A stretch of 64,000 nt of DNA. Source: Trebonia sp963843745. GTDB lineage: Bacteria > Actinomycetota > Actinomycetes > Streptosporangiales > Streptosporangiaceae. Location: contig CAWJLP010000007.1 of NCBI GenBank assembly GCA_963843745.1, positions 434,001 to 498,000 of the forward strand. The letters run 5' to 3'. A program made the position numbers and the translations under genes. The notes beneath the pieces were generated by a model. It saw only the letters and a program-made list of their open reading frames with translations. It did no database searches and had not been told where the DNA came from. Each line of letters starts with the position of its first letter. The first letter of the stretch is position 1. Below are positions 17,186-25,798 of the stretch, one piece after another.

Positions 17186-18455
17186 CTTGCTGCTCTTGCC
17201 CGTGGCCGGCGGCCGCGGACCGGTCCGGTGCGCTGTCCGCCCCGTCCGCCCCGTCCGCCCCGTCCGCCCCGTCCGACGCCGTGGCGCCGGAACCGGCCGG
17301 CAGCTCCGGCCGGCCGCTGGGCGGGGCCGGCAAGGTCAGCTCGAATTCGCTGCCCGAGCCGGGCTTGCTGCGGACCGTCACGTCGCCGCCGTGCGCGCGG
17401 GCTACCGCGCGGACGAGGGGAAGCCCCAGGCCGGTTCCCCGTGACTCGTGGTCATCGCCGGTGCGGAACCGGTCGAAGATGAGGTGCAGCCGGTCCTCGG
17501 GAATGCCGCTGCCGTTGTCCGCGACGATAATGCGCACCGGCATGCCGGGCCAGCCCCTGATGACAGACAACTGTATGACATTGCCGGTCACGGTATGCCG
17601 CACCGCGTTCTCGAGGAGCGCGTCGAGAGCCAGGCCCAGCCGCTCCCTGTCCGCCCGCACCGTCACCGGGTCGAGCCGGCCGAGCTGCCAGCTCCGGTCG
17701 GCGGTCGGCCGCCACCGCCTGATCAGCTCCATGATCAGCCGGTCGAGCGCGACGACCTCGCCATGCAGGAACCCCGGGTCGCCGGCGGCGGCGATGAGGA
17801 GCAGCCGCTCCGCGATCCTGCGCAGCCGGCTGAGCTCGCCGATCACGACCTGGATGTCCTGGCCCTGCTGCTGGCCGGTGAGATCGCCGGCCAGCAGCTC
17901 GGCGTGGCCGAGCGCGATCGTGATCGGCGTCCGCAGCTGGTGCGCGGCATCCTGGAGGAACCGCTGCTGGGTGGCGAGCAGCCGTCCGTTCTCCTCGCTG
18001 AGCGACCGGGTCGCCCGGTCGGCTGCCAGCCTGCGGTGGGCGTGCCACGCCATGGCGACGAACACCGCGGCCATCAGCGGCACCTCGGTCAGCTCCGCGG
18101 GCGGCTCGGAGCCGCGCCACACGTCGAGGCCGATGCCGGCGGCGGTGGTCAGCATGACCGCGCCGAGCACCCACATGGTCGGCGCGGCCCGCCACGGCTG
18201 GAAGCCGTAGAGCACCGTCAGGCTGATCCAGATGAAATGGAACGGGATCGTTTCCCAGTTGGCGAACCAGAAGATCGCGACCAGGTTGAGCACCGAGAAG
18301 ACCGCCCAGCCGATGTCCAGCGCCTGCGGGCTGTACGGCCAGCGCAGCGCGAGAATCGTCGCGGTCGCGTGGCGCGACCGGGCCGGGGAGCGAGTGCCGC
18401 TCCCACCGCCTGGTGAGCTCAGGGGCCTACCGGGCGACGAGCTGATAGCCCTCAC
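17169..18455 (-). CDS. Sensor histidine kinase
   Basis: 428 residues. Four or so hydrophobic segments (about residues 40-140) form the sensor; there is no large extracytoplasmic domain. The HisKA H-box is FLQDAAHQLRTPITIAL, the N-box is LENAVRHT, the G1 box is VADNGSGIPED and G2 is GTGLGLPLV. The C-terminus has an Asp-Gly-Ala repeat from a GTCCGCCCC-type DNA repeat (about 17235-17275). The given GTG start lies within the 3' end of the response regulator gene (29-base overlap); a slightly later start is possible. The pair forms a two-component system. Confidence 0.88.
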   Translation of the reverse strand: MRAISSSPGRPLSSPGGGSGTRSPARSRHATATILALRWPYSPQALDIGWAVFSVLNLVAIFWFANWETIPFHFIWISLTVLYGFQPWRAAPTMWVLGAVMLTTAAGIGLDVWRGSEPPAELTEVPLMAAVFVAMAWHAHRRLAADRATRSLSEENGRLLATQQRFLQDAAHQLRTPITIALGHAELLAGDLTGQQQGQDIQVVIGELSRLRRIAERLLLIAAAGDPGFLHGEVVALDRLIMELIRRWRPTADRSWQLGRLDPVTVRADRERLGLALDALLENAVRHTVTGNVIQLSVIRGWPGMPVRIIVADNGSGIPEDRLHLIFDRFRTGDDHESRGTGLGLPLVRAVARAHGGDVTVRSKPGSGSEFELTLPAPPSGRPELPAGSGATASDGADGADGADGADSAPDRSAAAGHGQEQQGSARR

Positions 18456-19227
18456 CCCGCACGGTCTTGATCAGGTCGAAGCCGAGCTTGGAGCGCAGCC
18501 GCCGGACGCACACGTCCACCACGTTCGAGCCCGGGTCGAAGTCGTAGCCCCAGACGGTGGCCAGCAGCTTGCCCTTGGGCACCGACTGCCCGACGTGCTC
18601 GGCGAGCTCGCGCAGCAGCAGGAACTCCAGCCTGGTCAGCGGCACGGGCCCGTGGCCGATGTCGGCGACCAGCCGCCCGACGTCGAGGGTGACGTCGCCC
18701 GCCAGGATCACCTCCGCGTGCGGATGTGACTCGCCGCCCGCGGAGCCCCGGGCGCTCGGGGCGCTCGGGTGCGGCGCCTGCGGGCCGCCAGTTCCGGCCG
18801 GTTCGGCCGTGCCGTTGCCTACGGCGCCGCGGGCGGACGCCTCCGCGTGCGCGTGCGGCTCGCCGCGCAGCCGGACCCGCACTCTGGCGAGCAGCTCGGC
18901 GAGCGAGAACGGCTTGGTCAGGTAGTCCTGGGCGCCGCGCTCCAGGCAGTCGACCTTCGCCGCCACGTCGGCCACGCAGGACAGCACGATCACGGCCTGA
19001 CCGGGACGGGCGGCGAGCAGCCGGCCGAGCACCTGGCGCCCGTCGAGATCGGGCATGACCAGATCCAGGATGACCAGGTCGTAGCGGGTGGCCAGGGCAC
19101 GGCGCAATCCCTCGGCGCCGCTGCCAGCGAATTCGGTCGCATACCCCGCGGCAGCAAGCGCCCGGCCGATGAACGAGCGGATCTTCGGCTCGTCATCGAC
19201 GATCAGGATGCGTCCGAGGTGCGCCAA
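18427..19227 (-). CDS. OmpR/PhoB-family response regulator
   Basis: 266 residues with a receiver domain (phospho-acceptor Asp in DLVILDLVMPDLDG, acidic pair DDE, Lys in YLTKPFS) and a winged-helix DNA-binding domain (about residues 170-265). The linker between them is unusually long and low in complexity (about residues 125-170, Ala/Gly/His-rich). The start is TTG 19227, with GGGAGG close upstream. It leads the minus-strand run of kinase, redoxin, unknown membrane protein and HtrA-like protease, suggesting envelope or redox stress control. Confidence 0.92.
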   Translation of the reverse strand: MAHLGRILIVDDEPKIRSFIGRALAAAGYATEFAGSGAEGLRRALATRYDLVILDLVMPDLDGRQVLGRLLAARPGQAVIVLSCVADVAAKVDCLERGAQDYLTKPFSLAELLARVRVRLRGEPHAHAEASARGAVGNGTAEPAGTGGPQAPHPSAPSARGSAGGESHPHAEVILAGDVTLDVGRLVADIGHGPVPLTRLEFLLLRELAEHVGQSVPKGKLLATVWGYDFDPGSNVVDVCVRRLRSKLGFDLIKTVRGEGYQLVAR

Positions 19228-19642
19228 CGTCCTCCCATCCGCCCTGTCAGTGTTCTCTTGATGGTCTCTGTGCCCTTATTCCGGGTCAACAGACCACGGG
19301 CGTGCGGTCTTGATCTGTTACAGCACTGTCACACAAACGATTGCAACCCTTAGCAAGCAGATTATGGAGCAAAAACCCAGCTTGCCGCCATAGCCCAGCC
19401 GGGCGGCCTGGGCCTGCCCGCATGACAATTTTGTCATTCAGGCGTTCGCCTGTTGCGTGCGTGTTCACCGGGCCGTCACGATCGGGTCTTAAGTGGGCAA
19501 GCCTGCCCGCGAGTGCCGCCTGCGGCCGACTTGGCCCCGAGTTCACCCGATCCGGGGGCCTGCGAGGACGCCGCTACCGGTGTTCGCTCAGTTGGGTGCA
19601 ACCGTGTGCATCGCTCGTTGTGCAGAAACGAGGTGGTAACCG
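19228..19642. promoter_or_regulatory. Divergent control region between the response regulator and the oxidase operon
   Basis: 415 bases without a gene. It contains the palindrome ATGACAATTTTGTCAT (19422-19437, 7-bp arms), a CGGCGGCC-rich hairpin just before it, and relatively AT-rich DNA around 19310-19370. The ribosome site GAGGTGG (about 19630-19636) belongs to the cupredoxin gene. Promoter elements for both directions must lie here but none stands out. Confidence 0.5.
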
Positions 19643-20389
19643 GTGTCTCTACCGGCTCGCGTGACGACCTTGGTGATCGCTTTCCTGGCGGTTGTCGCGG
19701 GCGGGATTTTCGTCGCGTTGCATTACATCGGCTCGCAGCCTCCGACTATGGACTACACCTCGGTCGCGAGCAACGGCCAGGTGAACGTCACGCTGATGAC
19801 CACTCCGCAGACGACGGTGACCGACAAGCCGGACTGGGTGTCGTACTTCATCAAGAACCCTTCGACCGGCCAGTTCGTGCACACTACGTACTTCAAGGTC
19901 CCGGCGGACACGCAGGTGAACATCACCATCCTGGGTTACGACGGCTGCACGCCGCTGCGCAACCCGTACTGGGGCCAGGTCACCGGCACGTTCACCCAGA
20001 GCGGGCAGAAGAACGCGGTGGACGTCTCGATATTCAACGGCAAGAAGTACGGGCCGGTCGTCCCGGTGTCCACGCTGGACTCGTGGGCCAACTGTTCGGT
20101 GCAGCACACGTTCGCGATCCCCGGCCTCGGACTGAACGTGCCCGTCGCCTCGCCGCCGACGGTGGCGGAGAACAACGCCCTGTGCACCACGTCGCCGTGC
20201 GCGGCTAACACGGCCGACGAGGCGCTCGCGCCGCACTCCGTGGTGAAGTTCAGCTTCAAGACGCCGAAGGCGGGCGGGACCTTCCGCTGGCAGTGCTTCG
20301 TGCCCTGCGGTGGCGGATTCGTCGACGGCAACGGCGGGCCGATGGCCACGCTCGGTTACATGATGGGTCAAATGGAGGTGCAGGCCTGA
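19643..20389 (+). CDS. Membrane-anchored cupredoxin-like protein of the oxidase operon
   Basis: 248 residues with one N-terminal TM segment (about residues 6-28) and an extracytoplasmic domain rich in beta-strand. Near the C-terminus WQCFVPCGGGF has the C-x3-C-G spacing of the CuA loop in oxidase subunit II, followed by several Met residues. A His lies upstream in LAPHSVV. It is probably a copper-binding electron carrier or a CuA-assembly protein that works with subunit II. The start is GTG 19643, and its stop overlaps coxB as TGATG. Family assignment is from fold-like features, not strong similarity. Confidence 0.65.
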   Translation: MSLPARVTTLVIAFLAVVAGGIFVALHYIGSQPPTMDYTSVASNGQVNVTLMTTPQTTVTDKPDWVSYFIKNPSTGQFVHTTYFKVPADTQVNITILGYDGCTPLRNPYWGQVTGTFTQSGQKNAVDVSIFNGKKYGPVVPVSTLDSWANCSVQHTFAIPGLGLNVPVASPPTVAENNALCTTSPCAANTADEALAPHSVVKFSFKTPKAGGTFRWQCFVPCGGGFVDGNGGPMATLGYMMGQMEVQA

Positions 20390-21369
20390 TGGCCGCTGAG
20401 GCAGGGCCGGCCCTGGCCGGTTCGAAGGGTGGGCGGCGAGACGGTCTCTGGCTGCTCGTCATCTGGATAGTGCTGAGCATCATCGGCTGCCTGCTCGTGG
20501 CGCTGGTGTGGGGCCCACACATCCCGCCGGGCGATGCGTCGAACACGGCGGCCAGCCAGCAGGTCGACATCACGGTGCTCGGCACGATCGCCACGCCGGT
20601 GGTCATCGGCGTGCTGCTGTACTTCGGCTGGGCGCTGGCCTTCTGGCGGCAGAAGCCGGGTGACGAGACGGACGCCGCGCCGATCCACGGCAACACGAGG
20701 ATCCAGGCGCTCTGGATCACCGTGACCTCCGTGATGGTCCTGGCCCTCGCGGTGTACGGCACCGTCGAGCTCATCGTTCCGGCGGGCGCGGGCAGCGGCC
20801 AGGGGCCGCAGCCGATCTTCCAGCGCGGCATGCCGCCCGCGGCCTCGGACACCTCGTGGGCGCCGGGCACGAACAACATCCTGCAAGTGCAGGTGATCGG
20901 CCAGCAGTGGGCGTGGACGTACCGTTACCCGCAGTTCGGCGGCTTCGAGACCACCGACCTGCTGCTTCCGGTCAATACGCCGGTGCGGTTCAACGTCACA
21001 TCGCTGGACGTGATCCACAGCTTCTGGGCCTACCAGCTCGGCGTGAAGGCTGACGCGAACCCGGCCGTGAACAACGTCGCCTTTACCGTCCCGAAGCAGA
21101 CCGGCCAGTTCGTGGTGCGATGCGCCGAGCTGTGCGGCATCTGGCACGGCGCGATGTTCAACTACGGCAAGGTCGTGCCGGTGGCCGCCTTCATGACCTG
21201 GGCGCATGCCACGGAGATACAGCTCGCCGCGCTGACGAAGATACTGCCGCCGTATGCGTTGACCTACGACCCGACCGTGATCGCCAACGTGGGCAAGGTG
21301 AACGAGGAGCTCGGCTTGACCAGCGCGGGCGGCGGTTACTACAACCCGGCCGACCCAGAGCAACCCTGA
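20389..21369 (+). CDS. coxB: Cytochrome c oxidase subunit II
   Basis: 326 residues with two N-terminal TM segments (about residues 20-45 and 65-90) and a CuA-binding cupredoxin domain. The CuA ligands are in VIHSFW and CAELCGIWHGAM, all present. The domain accepts electrons from a cytochrome c or c-type subunit and passes them to subunit I. ATG 20389 overlaps the cupredoxin stop by one base, giving tight coupling. The linker between TM2 and the CuA domain is longer than usual and Gly/Pro/Ala-rich. Confidence 0.95.
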   Translation: MAAEAGPALAGSKGGRRDGLWLLVIWIVLSIIGCLLVALVWGPHIPPGDASNTAASQQVDITVLGTIATPVVIGVLLYFGWALAFWRQKPGDETDAAPIHGNTRIQALWITVTSVMVLALAVYGTVELIVPAGAGSGQGPQPIFQRGMPPAASDTSWAPGTNNILQVQVIGQQWAWTYRYPQFGGFETTDLLLPVNTPVRFNVTSLDVIHSFWAYQLGVKADANPAVNNVAFTVPKQTGQFVVRCAELCGIWHGAMFNYGKVVPVAAFMTWAHATEIQLAALTKILPPYALTYDPTVIANVGKVNEELGLTSAGGGYYNPADPEQP

Positions 21370-21397
21370 TCCGGCGAAAGGTAGCGAGGTAACTTAT

Positions 21398-23392
21398 ATG
21401 GCCATCGAAACCCAGCCGGAAAGCGCGCAGGCGCCCGGCGGACGTGAGCCTGGCGGCACACCTAAGCAGCGCTCCTGGTGGCTGCGCCCGGCATGGCACA
21501 CCGCGCTAATCGGTGCGGTCATCGGCTATGCCCTCGGACACTGGCTCGGCAACTTCATGACCCCGAGCTTCGTGGCGACGGGTGGCGGGGCGCCCGACGG
21601 CAACGACACGGCGATCGTGCTCGGCTACGCCTTCCTGGTGCTCGGCTGGCTGATCGGGCTCGGCGTGTTCAACGACCTGGTCCGGCAGATGCTCGGCCGG
21701 CCGATACCGCAGCTTGAGGAGGAGCGGGGAGCCGTCGGCGGCCTCTCCCGGTACTTCCGGTACACGCTCGACCACAAGGTGGTCGGCATCCAGTACCTGG
21801 TCGGCATGCTGGTCTACTTCTTCACCGGCGGCCTGCTGGCCATGGCGATCAGGACCGAGCTGCTGTCGCCGTCGTACCACGTGCTCAGCCCGACCGCCTA
21901 CATCCAGGTGGTCGGCGAGCACGGCACGATGATGATGATGATGATGACTTCCGTCGTCGTCGGACCGTTCGGCAACTACCTCGTGCCGATCATGATCGGC
22001 TCGAAGCGGGTCGCGTTCCCGCGGCTCGAGGCGCTGTCCTTCTGGCTCACCCCGTGCGCCTACGTGATCCTGCTGTCCAGCTTCCTGCTCGGCGGCTTCC
22101 CGACCGGCTGGACAGGCTACGCGCCGCTGTCCATCCAGGCGGGCGAGGGCATGGACGCGTACGCGTTCGCGTTCGGCCTGATGGGCATCTCGATCATCCT
22201 GGCCGGCTTCAACATGATCGTCACGATCATCTGCTACCGGGCGCCCGGCATGCGCTGGAGCCGGCTGCCGATGTTCGTCTGGTCGATGCTGACCACCGGC
22301 TTCCTGTTCGTGCTGGCCGCGCCGGTGCTGGTCGGCGGCATGTACATGATCCTCACCGACCGCACGGCGCAGACCGCGTTCTTCATCAATCAGCTGGGCG
22401 GCAGCTCGTACCTGTACCAGGACCTGTTCTGGTTCTTCGGCCACCCGGAGGTGTACATCCTCGCGCTGCCCGGCTTCGGGATCGTGTCGGAGATCATCCC
22501 GGTCTTCACCAGGAAGCCGCTGTTCGGCTACAAGGTCGCCGCGGCGGGCATGTTCGGCGTGGCCATCCTGTCGTTCTTCGTCTGGCAGCACCATCTGTTC
22601 ATGTCCGGCATAAACCCGGACATGCGGCCGCTGTTCATGCTGACCACGGAGCTGATCTCGATCCCGACAGGGTTCATCTACCTGGTGGCGCTGGGCACGT
22701 TCTGGCAGGCGAAGATCCGGCTGACCGTGCCGATGCTGTTCGCGATGGGCATGTACGTGAACTTCCTGTTCGGCGGCATCTCGGGCGTGTTCGTTTCCGA
22801 CGTGCCCGCGGACACTACGGCGCACGGCAGCTTCTTCGTGATGGCGCACTTCCACTACACGATCATGGGCGGCCTGATCTTCGCGTTCTTCGGCGGCATC
22901 TACTACTGGCTGCCGAAGGTTATGGGCATCACGCTGAACCAGCGGCTGGGCAAGATCCACTTCTGGACGATGTTCATCACGTTCAACTCGACCTTCATGC
23001 CGCTGTTCGCGGTCGGCATGCTGGGCCAGCCGCGGCGGGTGTTCGAGTACGCGCGCAACCTGGAGACGCTGAACGACTGGGTGTCGATCTCCGCGTTCTG
23101 CCTCGGCGCCTCGCTGCTCATCTTCGTCTTCAACTTCGTGATGTCCACGGTGGTCTGGCGCGAGCGGGCGCCGCAGAACCCGTGGCAGGCGCGGGGCCTG
23201 GAATGGCAGGTTTCCTCGCCGCCCCCGCCCGGCAACTTCACGCACATCCCGGTGGTGCTGGCGGGTCCGTACGAGTACGGTGACCCGAATGCCCTGCCCG
23301 TGGCGGACCTGAACCCGCCGGCCGGGGTGATCGCCGGCGCGCTGAGCGGAGCCGGGGCGAGTACCACCACGAGCACCGGATCGGAGGCGTAA
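21398..23392 (+). CDS. ctaD: Cytochrome c oxidase subunit I
   Basis: 664 residues, the catalytic heme-copper subunit. Ligand motifs are all visible: heme a His in GEHGTMM, the CuB and cross-linked His-Tyr region in WFFGHPEVYI, the CuB histidine pair in WQHHLFMSG, and the heme a3/heme a histidines in AHFHYTIMGG. Two extra hydrophobic segments precede the canonical twelve. A run of six Met codons (about 21929-21946) follows the heme a ligand and reads as genuine sequence in TM2. GAGG lies eleven bases before ATG 21398. It reduces O2 and pumps protons. Confidence 0.96.
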   Translation: MAIETQPESAQAPGGREPGGTPKQRSWWLRPAWHTALIGAVIGYALGHWLGNFMTPSFVATGGGAPDGNDTAIVLGYAFLVLGWLIGLGVFNDLVRQMLGRPIPQLEEERGAVGGLSRYFRYTLDHKVVGIQYLVGMLVYFFTGGLLAMAIRTELLSPSYHVLSPTAYIQVVGEHGTMMMMMMTSVVVGPFGNYLVPIMIGSKRVAFPRLEALSFWLTPCAYVILLSSFLLGGFPTGWTGYAPLSIQAGEGMDAYAFAFGLMGISIILAGFNMIVTIICYRAPGMRWSRLPMFVWSMLTTGFLFVLAAPVLVGGMYMILTDRTAQTAFFINQLGGSSYLYQDLFWFFGHPEVYILALPGFGIVSEIIPVFTRKPLFGYKVAAAGMFGVAILSFFVWQHHLFMSGINPDMRPLFMLTTELISIPTGFIYLVALGTFWQAKIRLTVPMLFAMGMYVNFLFGGISGVFVSDVPADTTAHGSFFVMAHFHYTIMGGLIFAFFGGIYYWLPKVMGITLNQRLGKIHFWTMFITFNSTFMPLFAVGMLGQPRRVFEYARNLETLNDWVSISAFCLGASLLIFVFNFVMSTVVWRERAPQNPWQARGLEWQVSSPPPPGNFTHIPVVLAGPYEYGDPNALPVADLNPPAGVIAGALSGAGASTTTSTGSEA

Positions 23393-23395
23393 CGC

Positions 23396-24064
23396 ATGTC
23401 AGAAGTCACCGCTCCGGGCAGCGACGAGGCCGCGGCCCGGGCGACCGAGGAGAACGCCTTCTACCACGAGGCGGCGCTCAACGCGGCGTGGACGGGCAGC
23501 AGGCTGGCGCTCGGCGGCCTGTCGTTCCTGTTCGGGGCGTTCGCGTTCGCCTACTTCTACCTGCAGTCCGCCAACGGCCACTCGCTGTGGCTGCCGAAGT
23601 CGAACGCCCTGCCGCAGATCGGGTACGGGGTCGCGATCATGGTGCTGATCGTGGTCAGCGCCCTCGCCCAGACGGTCGGGCTGCAGCGGATCAAGGCGGG
23701 CCGCAAGGGACCGTGGGCGACGCTGGCGCTCGTCGCCCTGGTCCTCGGCCTGGTCGCGGTGGCGCTGCAGATCGTGCAGCTGCTGAACCTGCCGTTCCAG
23801 CCTGGCCAGTCCGGTTTCGCCAGCGTCTTCGTCGGGTTCTACCCGGTGGCGCTCGTAACCTGGCTAGCCGCCATGATCTGGCTGGAGATCCTCATCGTTC
23901 GCGCACGGCGAATCCCGGCGATCTCATTCGTGGAGCAGCCGCCTACCTATGCCGAGACGTTCGAGGTGCAGCGGTTCCAGTCGGCGCTGAGTGCTTTCAC
24001 CCTTGTGTGGAACTACCTCGCTATTGTGGCATTCATCTTCTGGGTGTTCTTCTATGTGCGCTGA
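23396..24064 (+). CDS. Cytochrome c oxidase subunit III-like protein
   Basis: 222 residues with about five hydrophobic segments, starting three bases after the ctaD stop. The C-terminal AFTLVWNYLAIVAFIFWVFFYV and the central helices match the heme-copper oxidase subunit III family, which stabilises subunit I and its proton uptake. Similarity is weak, as is usual for this subunit in some actinobacteria. Confidence 0.75.
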   Translation: MSEVTAPGSDEAAARATEENAFYHEAALNAAWTGSRLALGGLSFLFGAFAFAYFYLQSANGHSLWLPKSNALPQIGYGVAIMVLIVVSALAQTVGLQRIKAGRKGPWATLALVALVLGLVAVALQIVQLLNLPFQPGQSGFASVFVGFYPVALVTWLAAMIWLEILIVRARRIPAISFVEQPPTYAETFEVQRFQSALSAFTLVWNYLAIVAFIFWVFFYVR

Positions 24065-24078
24065 GCTGGAGGCCTAGA

Positions 24079-24450
24079 GTGTCTGCACTACCCCTCGCGG
24101 ACGGTCCCGCGATGTTCCTCGGCGGGTCAATCTTGTCGTTCGTGTTGCCTATGGCAGCGTTCATCGTGATCGCGGGCGGACTGTTCTGGCTGTACCGCAG
24201 GCCGCATAACAACCCGCGGCTGAACTACATGAGCCCCGAGGTGGTCACCGCTGTGGGGACCAGGGAGCCGGGCCCGGTCCCGGCCCCCGCGGCCAAGGCA
24301 CCGGCCACTGCGCAGGCCGCCGCCACCACGGAAACCGTTACCCCGGAAACGGTTACCCCGGAGACCGAGGTGTCCGAGGCCAAGGCTGAAGGGCAAGTGA
24401 TCGATTCGGAGACAGAAGGCAAAACAGAAGGCAAAGAGGGCACCGAGTGA
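24079..24450 (+). CDS. Small membrane protein of the oxidase operon with TPET-repeat tail
   Basis: 123 residues from GTG 24079, which has GGAGG eight bases upstream. One TM helix (about residues 13-38) is followed by a basic stretch (YRRPHNNPR) and a 65-residue acidic, Thr/Pro/Glu-rich tail containing TVTPETVTPETE. By position it is probably a small accessory subunit, like the extra subunit IV of actinobacterial oxidases, but I do not recognise the sequence. The same pentapeptide appears 13 times in the S53 protease at 42119-43972. Its stop overlaps ctaB by four bases. Confidence 0.7.
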   Translation: MSALPLADGPAMFLGGSILSFVLPMAAFIVIAGGLFWLYRRPHNNPRLNYMSPEVVTAVGTREPGPVPAPAAKAPATAQAAATTETVTPETVTPETEVSEAKAEGQVIDSETEGKTEGKEGTE

Positions 24451-25448
24451 CCTCTGTGCCGAGCGCGCTGCCCGCGGCGGGCCCTCTCAGCCCGCCGCAA
24501 GGCGCGACGCTGGAGTCCGGGCCCGGTACCCGCCAGGGTCGCAGGCCACGGGCGATCGTCCAGGCGCTGGTGGCGCTGACCAAGCCGCGGATCATCGAGC
24601 TGCTGCTTGTCACCACGGTGCCGACGATGCTGCTCGCGCAGCGCGGCCTGCCCTCGCTGAAGCTCGTCGTCGTCACGCTGATCGGCGGCACGCTCGCGGC
24701 AGGCAGCGCCAACACGATCAACTGCTACATCGACCGCGACATCGACGCGATCATGAAGCGCACCTCACGGCGCCCGCTGGTCAACAAGCAAGGCGCGGTC
24801 AAGCCCGCCGAGGCCCTGGCCTGGGGGATCGTGCTGGGCGCGGCCGCCACCGCGCTGCTCGGGCTGATGGCCAACTGGCTGGCCGCGTCGCTGGCCGACG
24901 CGGCGATCTTGTTCTACGTGTTCGTCTACACGCTGCTGCTCAAGCGGCGCAGCCCGTCGAACATCGTGATCGGCGGGGCGGCAGGCTGCTTCCCCGTGCT
25001 CGTCGGCTGGGCGGCCGTCAAGGGCACCGTGGCGGTACCGGCGATCGTGCTGTTCGCGGTGATCTTCCTGTGGACCCCGCCGCACTTCTGGGCGCTGGCG
25101 ATGAAGTTCCGCAAGGACTACGCAGCGGCCGGCGTTCCCATGCTCCCGGTGGTGGCGGCGCCCGCGGCGGTCACCAGGAAGATCGTGTGGTACTCCTACG
25201 CGATGGTCGCGGCCACGCTGGCCCTGGTTCCGTACGCCGGCTGGATCTACGGCGCCGGAGCGCTCGGCCTCGGCGGCTGGTTCCTCGTGGAAGCGCACCG
25301 CCTGCACGCCCAGGTGGTCCGCAGCGCCGCGCCGGCCGCGGGTGAGCGCCCGGTCCCCATGCGCCTGTTCCATCTCTCGATCGCGTACTTGACGCTGCTG
25401 TTCGCGGCGATAGCTGTCACCGCGATCCTCCCCTGGGGCCGCTGGTAA
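24447..25448 (+). CDS. ctaB: Protoheme IX farnesyltransferase
   Basis: 333-residue UbiA-family prenyltransferase that makes heme O, the precursor of the heme a needed by subunit I. The first Asp-rich motif is in NCYIDRDIDAIMKRTSRRPL; nine or so TM segments follow. The GTG start overlaps the preceding stop as GTGA. It is the last gene of the oxidase operon and ends facing the convergent histidine kinase. Confidence 0.94.
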   Translation: MTSVPSALPAAGPLSPPQGATLESGPGTRQGRRPRAIVQALVALTKPRIIELLLVTTVPTMLLAQRGLPSLKLVVVTLIGGTLAAGSANTINCYIDRDIDAIMKRTSRRPLVNKQGAVKPAEALAWGIVLGAAATALLGLMANWLAASLADAAILFYVFVYTLLLKRRSPSNIVIGGAAGCFPVLVGWAAVKGTVAVPAIVLFAVIFLWTPPHFWALAMKFRKDYAAAGVPMLPVVAAPAAVTRKIVWYSYAMVAATLALVPYAGWIYGAGALGLGGWFLVEAHRLHAQVVRSAAPAAGERPVPMRLFHLSIAYLTLLFAAIAVTAILPWGRW

Positions 25449-25743
25449 CCCTCACCCCCCTCCGGGTGCCTCGGCCGATTGGCGGTGTGGCCCACAGCGG
25501 CGAACCTATTGTCGTCGTGGGTCACACCGCCAACAAGGGATCCACGGGAGGCGCCCCGGCCTCAGCCGGACGCGTGGTCGTTTAGACCGAATCGCTATTC
25601 ACGCCAGCCACTTCCGTTTACTTTGCAGCCCGCAGAACCACTTTTTCGCCTTTTCGAGCCCGAATTCTGGTCACCGCGGCTGCAAAGTGATGCGGAGTAT
25701 GCAAAGTCAGCCAGCGTGGGTGACCAGGGGAGCGAGAGCGCCG
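25449..25743. other. Intergenic region with an 11-bp inverted repeat
   Basis: About 300 bases between convergent ctaB and histidine kinase, less GC-rich than its surroundings. ACTTTGCAGCC (25620-25630) and GGCTGCAAAGT (25678-25688) form a perfect inverted repeat with a 47-base loop, and a third GCAAAGTCAGCC lies at about 25700. No gene is evident. Confidence 0.5.
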
Positions 25744-25798
25744 TTATCCCGGAAGTGGCGTCGTGGGCAGCTGGACCACCGCACGGAGCCCCGGCGGG

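Noticed and set aside
21929..21946. Run of six ATG codons in ctaD as a possible sequencing error
   Set aside because: It keeps the frame, and the Met residues are acceptable in TM2 just after the heme a ligand.
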